This document shows positions 21,300 to 21,607 of a DNA stretch of 21,607 bases, one piece after another. Source of the stretch: Promethearchaeota archaeon (GTDB lineage: Archaea; Asgardarchaeota; Lokiarchaeia; Sigynarchaeales; SOKP01); NCBI GenBank assembly GCA_016839905.1, contig JAEOTJ010000215.1:1-21607 (forward strand). Reading direction: 5' to 3'. Position numbers and translations under genes: made by a program. Position 1 is the stretch's first letter, and each line of letters opens with the position of its first letter. The notes below the pieces were generated by a model. The model was not told where the DNA came from, searched no databases, and saw only the letters and a list, made by a program, of their open reading frames with translations.

Positions 21300-21607
21300 C
21301 TATCTTTTTAATTCTTCCAAAACACTTGGAACTATGATGAAAGGACACTCGAGATAGTGTTTAAGTCTCATCTCCAGAGTTTCAACCGTTCGCATCCCAA
21401 ACTGCGTTTGATACAGTTTGTTAATCTTTCTCATGGTCGACTCATCGACTACTTTTATCGACTTAACATTTCTTAATGCCGGATATTTCTCAATTAGCAC
21501 TTGGAAACGGAAAATTTGTTCTTCACACCTTATTAGCGTATCCACGGCACTTTTGAGCCAAGAATGGCAATTTTCAGAAACAAGCCCTAATAAAAAGGTT
21601 AAAGAAC
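21300..21607 (-). CDS. C-terminal part of a gene cut by the window edge, possibly a transposase
   Basis: The frame is open from the TAG at 21300-21302 to the right edge, at least 101 codons. A GTG at 21545 could start an 81-aa protein, but codons continue upstream as plausible protein (LGLVSENCHSWLKSAVDTLI), so the gene is probably cut by the edge. The visible part is basic and helical (EEQIFRFQVLIEKYPALRNV), then KINKLYQTQFGMRTVETLEM and ends LKHYLECPFIIVPSVLEELK. The general look recalls transposase C-termini, but no DDE or serine-recombinase motif is inside the window. It lies 97 bases from the end of the NagB-like gene and may mark the border of the metabolic block. Confidence 0.45.
   Translation of the reverse strand, partial: SLTFLLGLVSENCHSWLKSAVDTLIRCEEQIFRFQVLIEKYPALRNVKSIKVVDESTMRKINKLYQTQFGMRTVETLEMRLKHYLECPFIIVPSVLEELKR

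Noticed and set aside
1..21607. tRNA, rRNA or box C/D RNA genes
   Set aside because: I looked for T-loop-like GTTCRANNC with matching stems and for RTGATGA/CTGA pairs at proper spacing in the gaps and found none convincing; a covariance-model scan would settle it.

Overview
This is a very AT-rich window, probably from an archaeon and most likely an Asgard/Lokiarchaeia-like one. Archaeal features include apparent TATA boxes 25-60 nt before starts, oligo-T terminators without stems, an archaeal-type bifunctional sugar-1-phosphate nucleotidylyltransferase, AbrB-PIN and HEPN-MNT pairs, and single-span surface proteins with a cytoplasmic zinc ribbon. SBBP beta-propeller repeats and an Asgard-like mix of bacterial-type and archaeal genes fit the narrower guess. 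There is no rRNA or marker gene, so the lineage is an inference. I saw no tRNA, rRNA, CRISPR array or replication origin.

Left part (about 1-13.8 kb) is an accessory island, mostly read from the minus strand. In coordinate order it holds a class II Fic AMPylator, a tightly overlapping three-gene operon (radical SAM/SPASM enzyme, 85-aa single-span protein, methyltransferase-TPR protein), a TumE/TumA-like toxin-antitoxin pair, a plus-strand double zinc ribbon, a coiled-coil PD-(D/E)XK-like protein, an unrecognised 225-249 aa protein, a small secreted ORF, a decaying SBBP-repeat gene, a HepT/MntA pair, an AbrB/PIN (VapBC-like) pair, a four-span membrane protein, a coiled-coil protein and a zinc-ribbon surface protein. 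Between them lie protein-like scraps (1515-1670, 5429-5536, 6174-6281, 7131-7223, 9505-9627), which point to past insertions and deletions. One scrap looks like a TnpB C-terminal zinc finger.

Right part (13.97-21.2 kb) is metabolic. A cytoplasmic GH13 enzyme is followed by a bifunctional GlmU-like protein and a second left-handed beta-helix protein, all on the plus strand. Convergent to them is glmS, and divergent from glmS is a NagB-like deaminase. GlmS makes glucosamine-6-P from fructose-6-P and glutamine; the GlmU-like protein can acetylate glucosamine-1-P and make UDP-GlcNAc; the NagB-like protein would run glucosamine-6-P back to fructose-6-P. The mutase step (GlmM) is not in the window. 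The right edge cuts a minus-strand gene that may be a transposase C-terminus.

The most interesting points are the radical SAM/SPASM-small membrane protein-methyltransferase operon, which looks like a peptide- or protein-modification cassette; the same palindrome GAGTACTC next to the TATA boxes of two unrelated minus-strand genes; and inverted repeats that straddle the TATA boxes of the Fic and AbrB genes.
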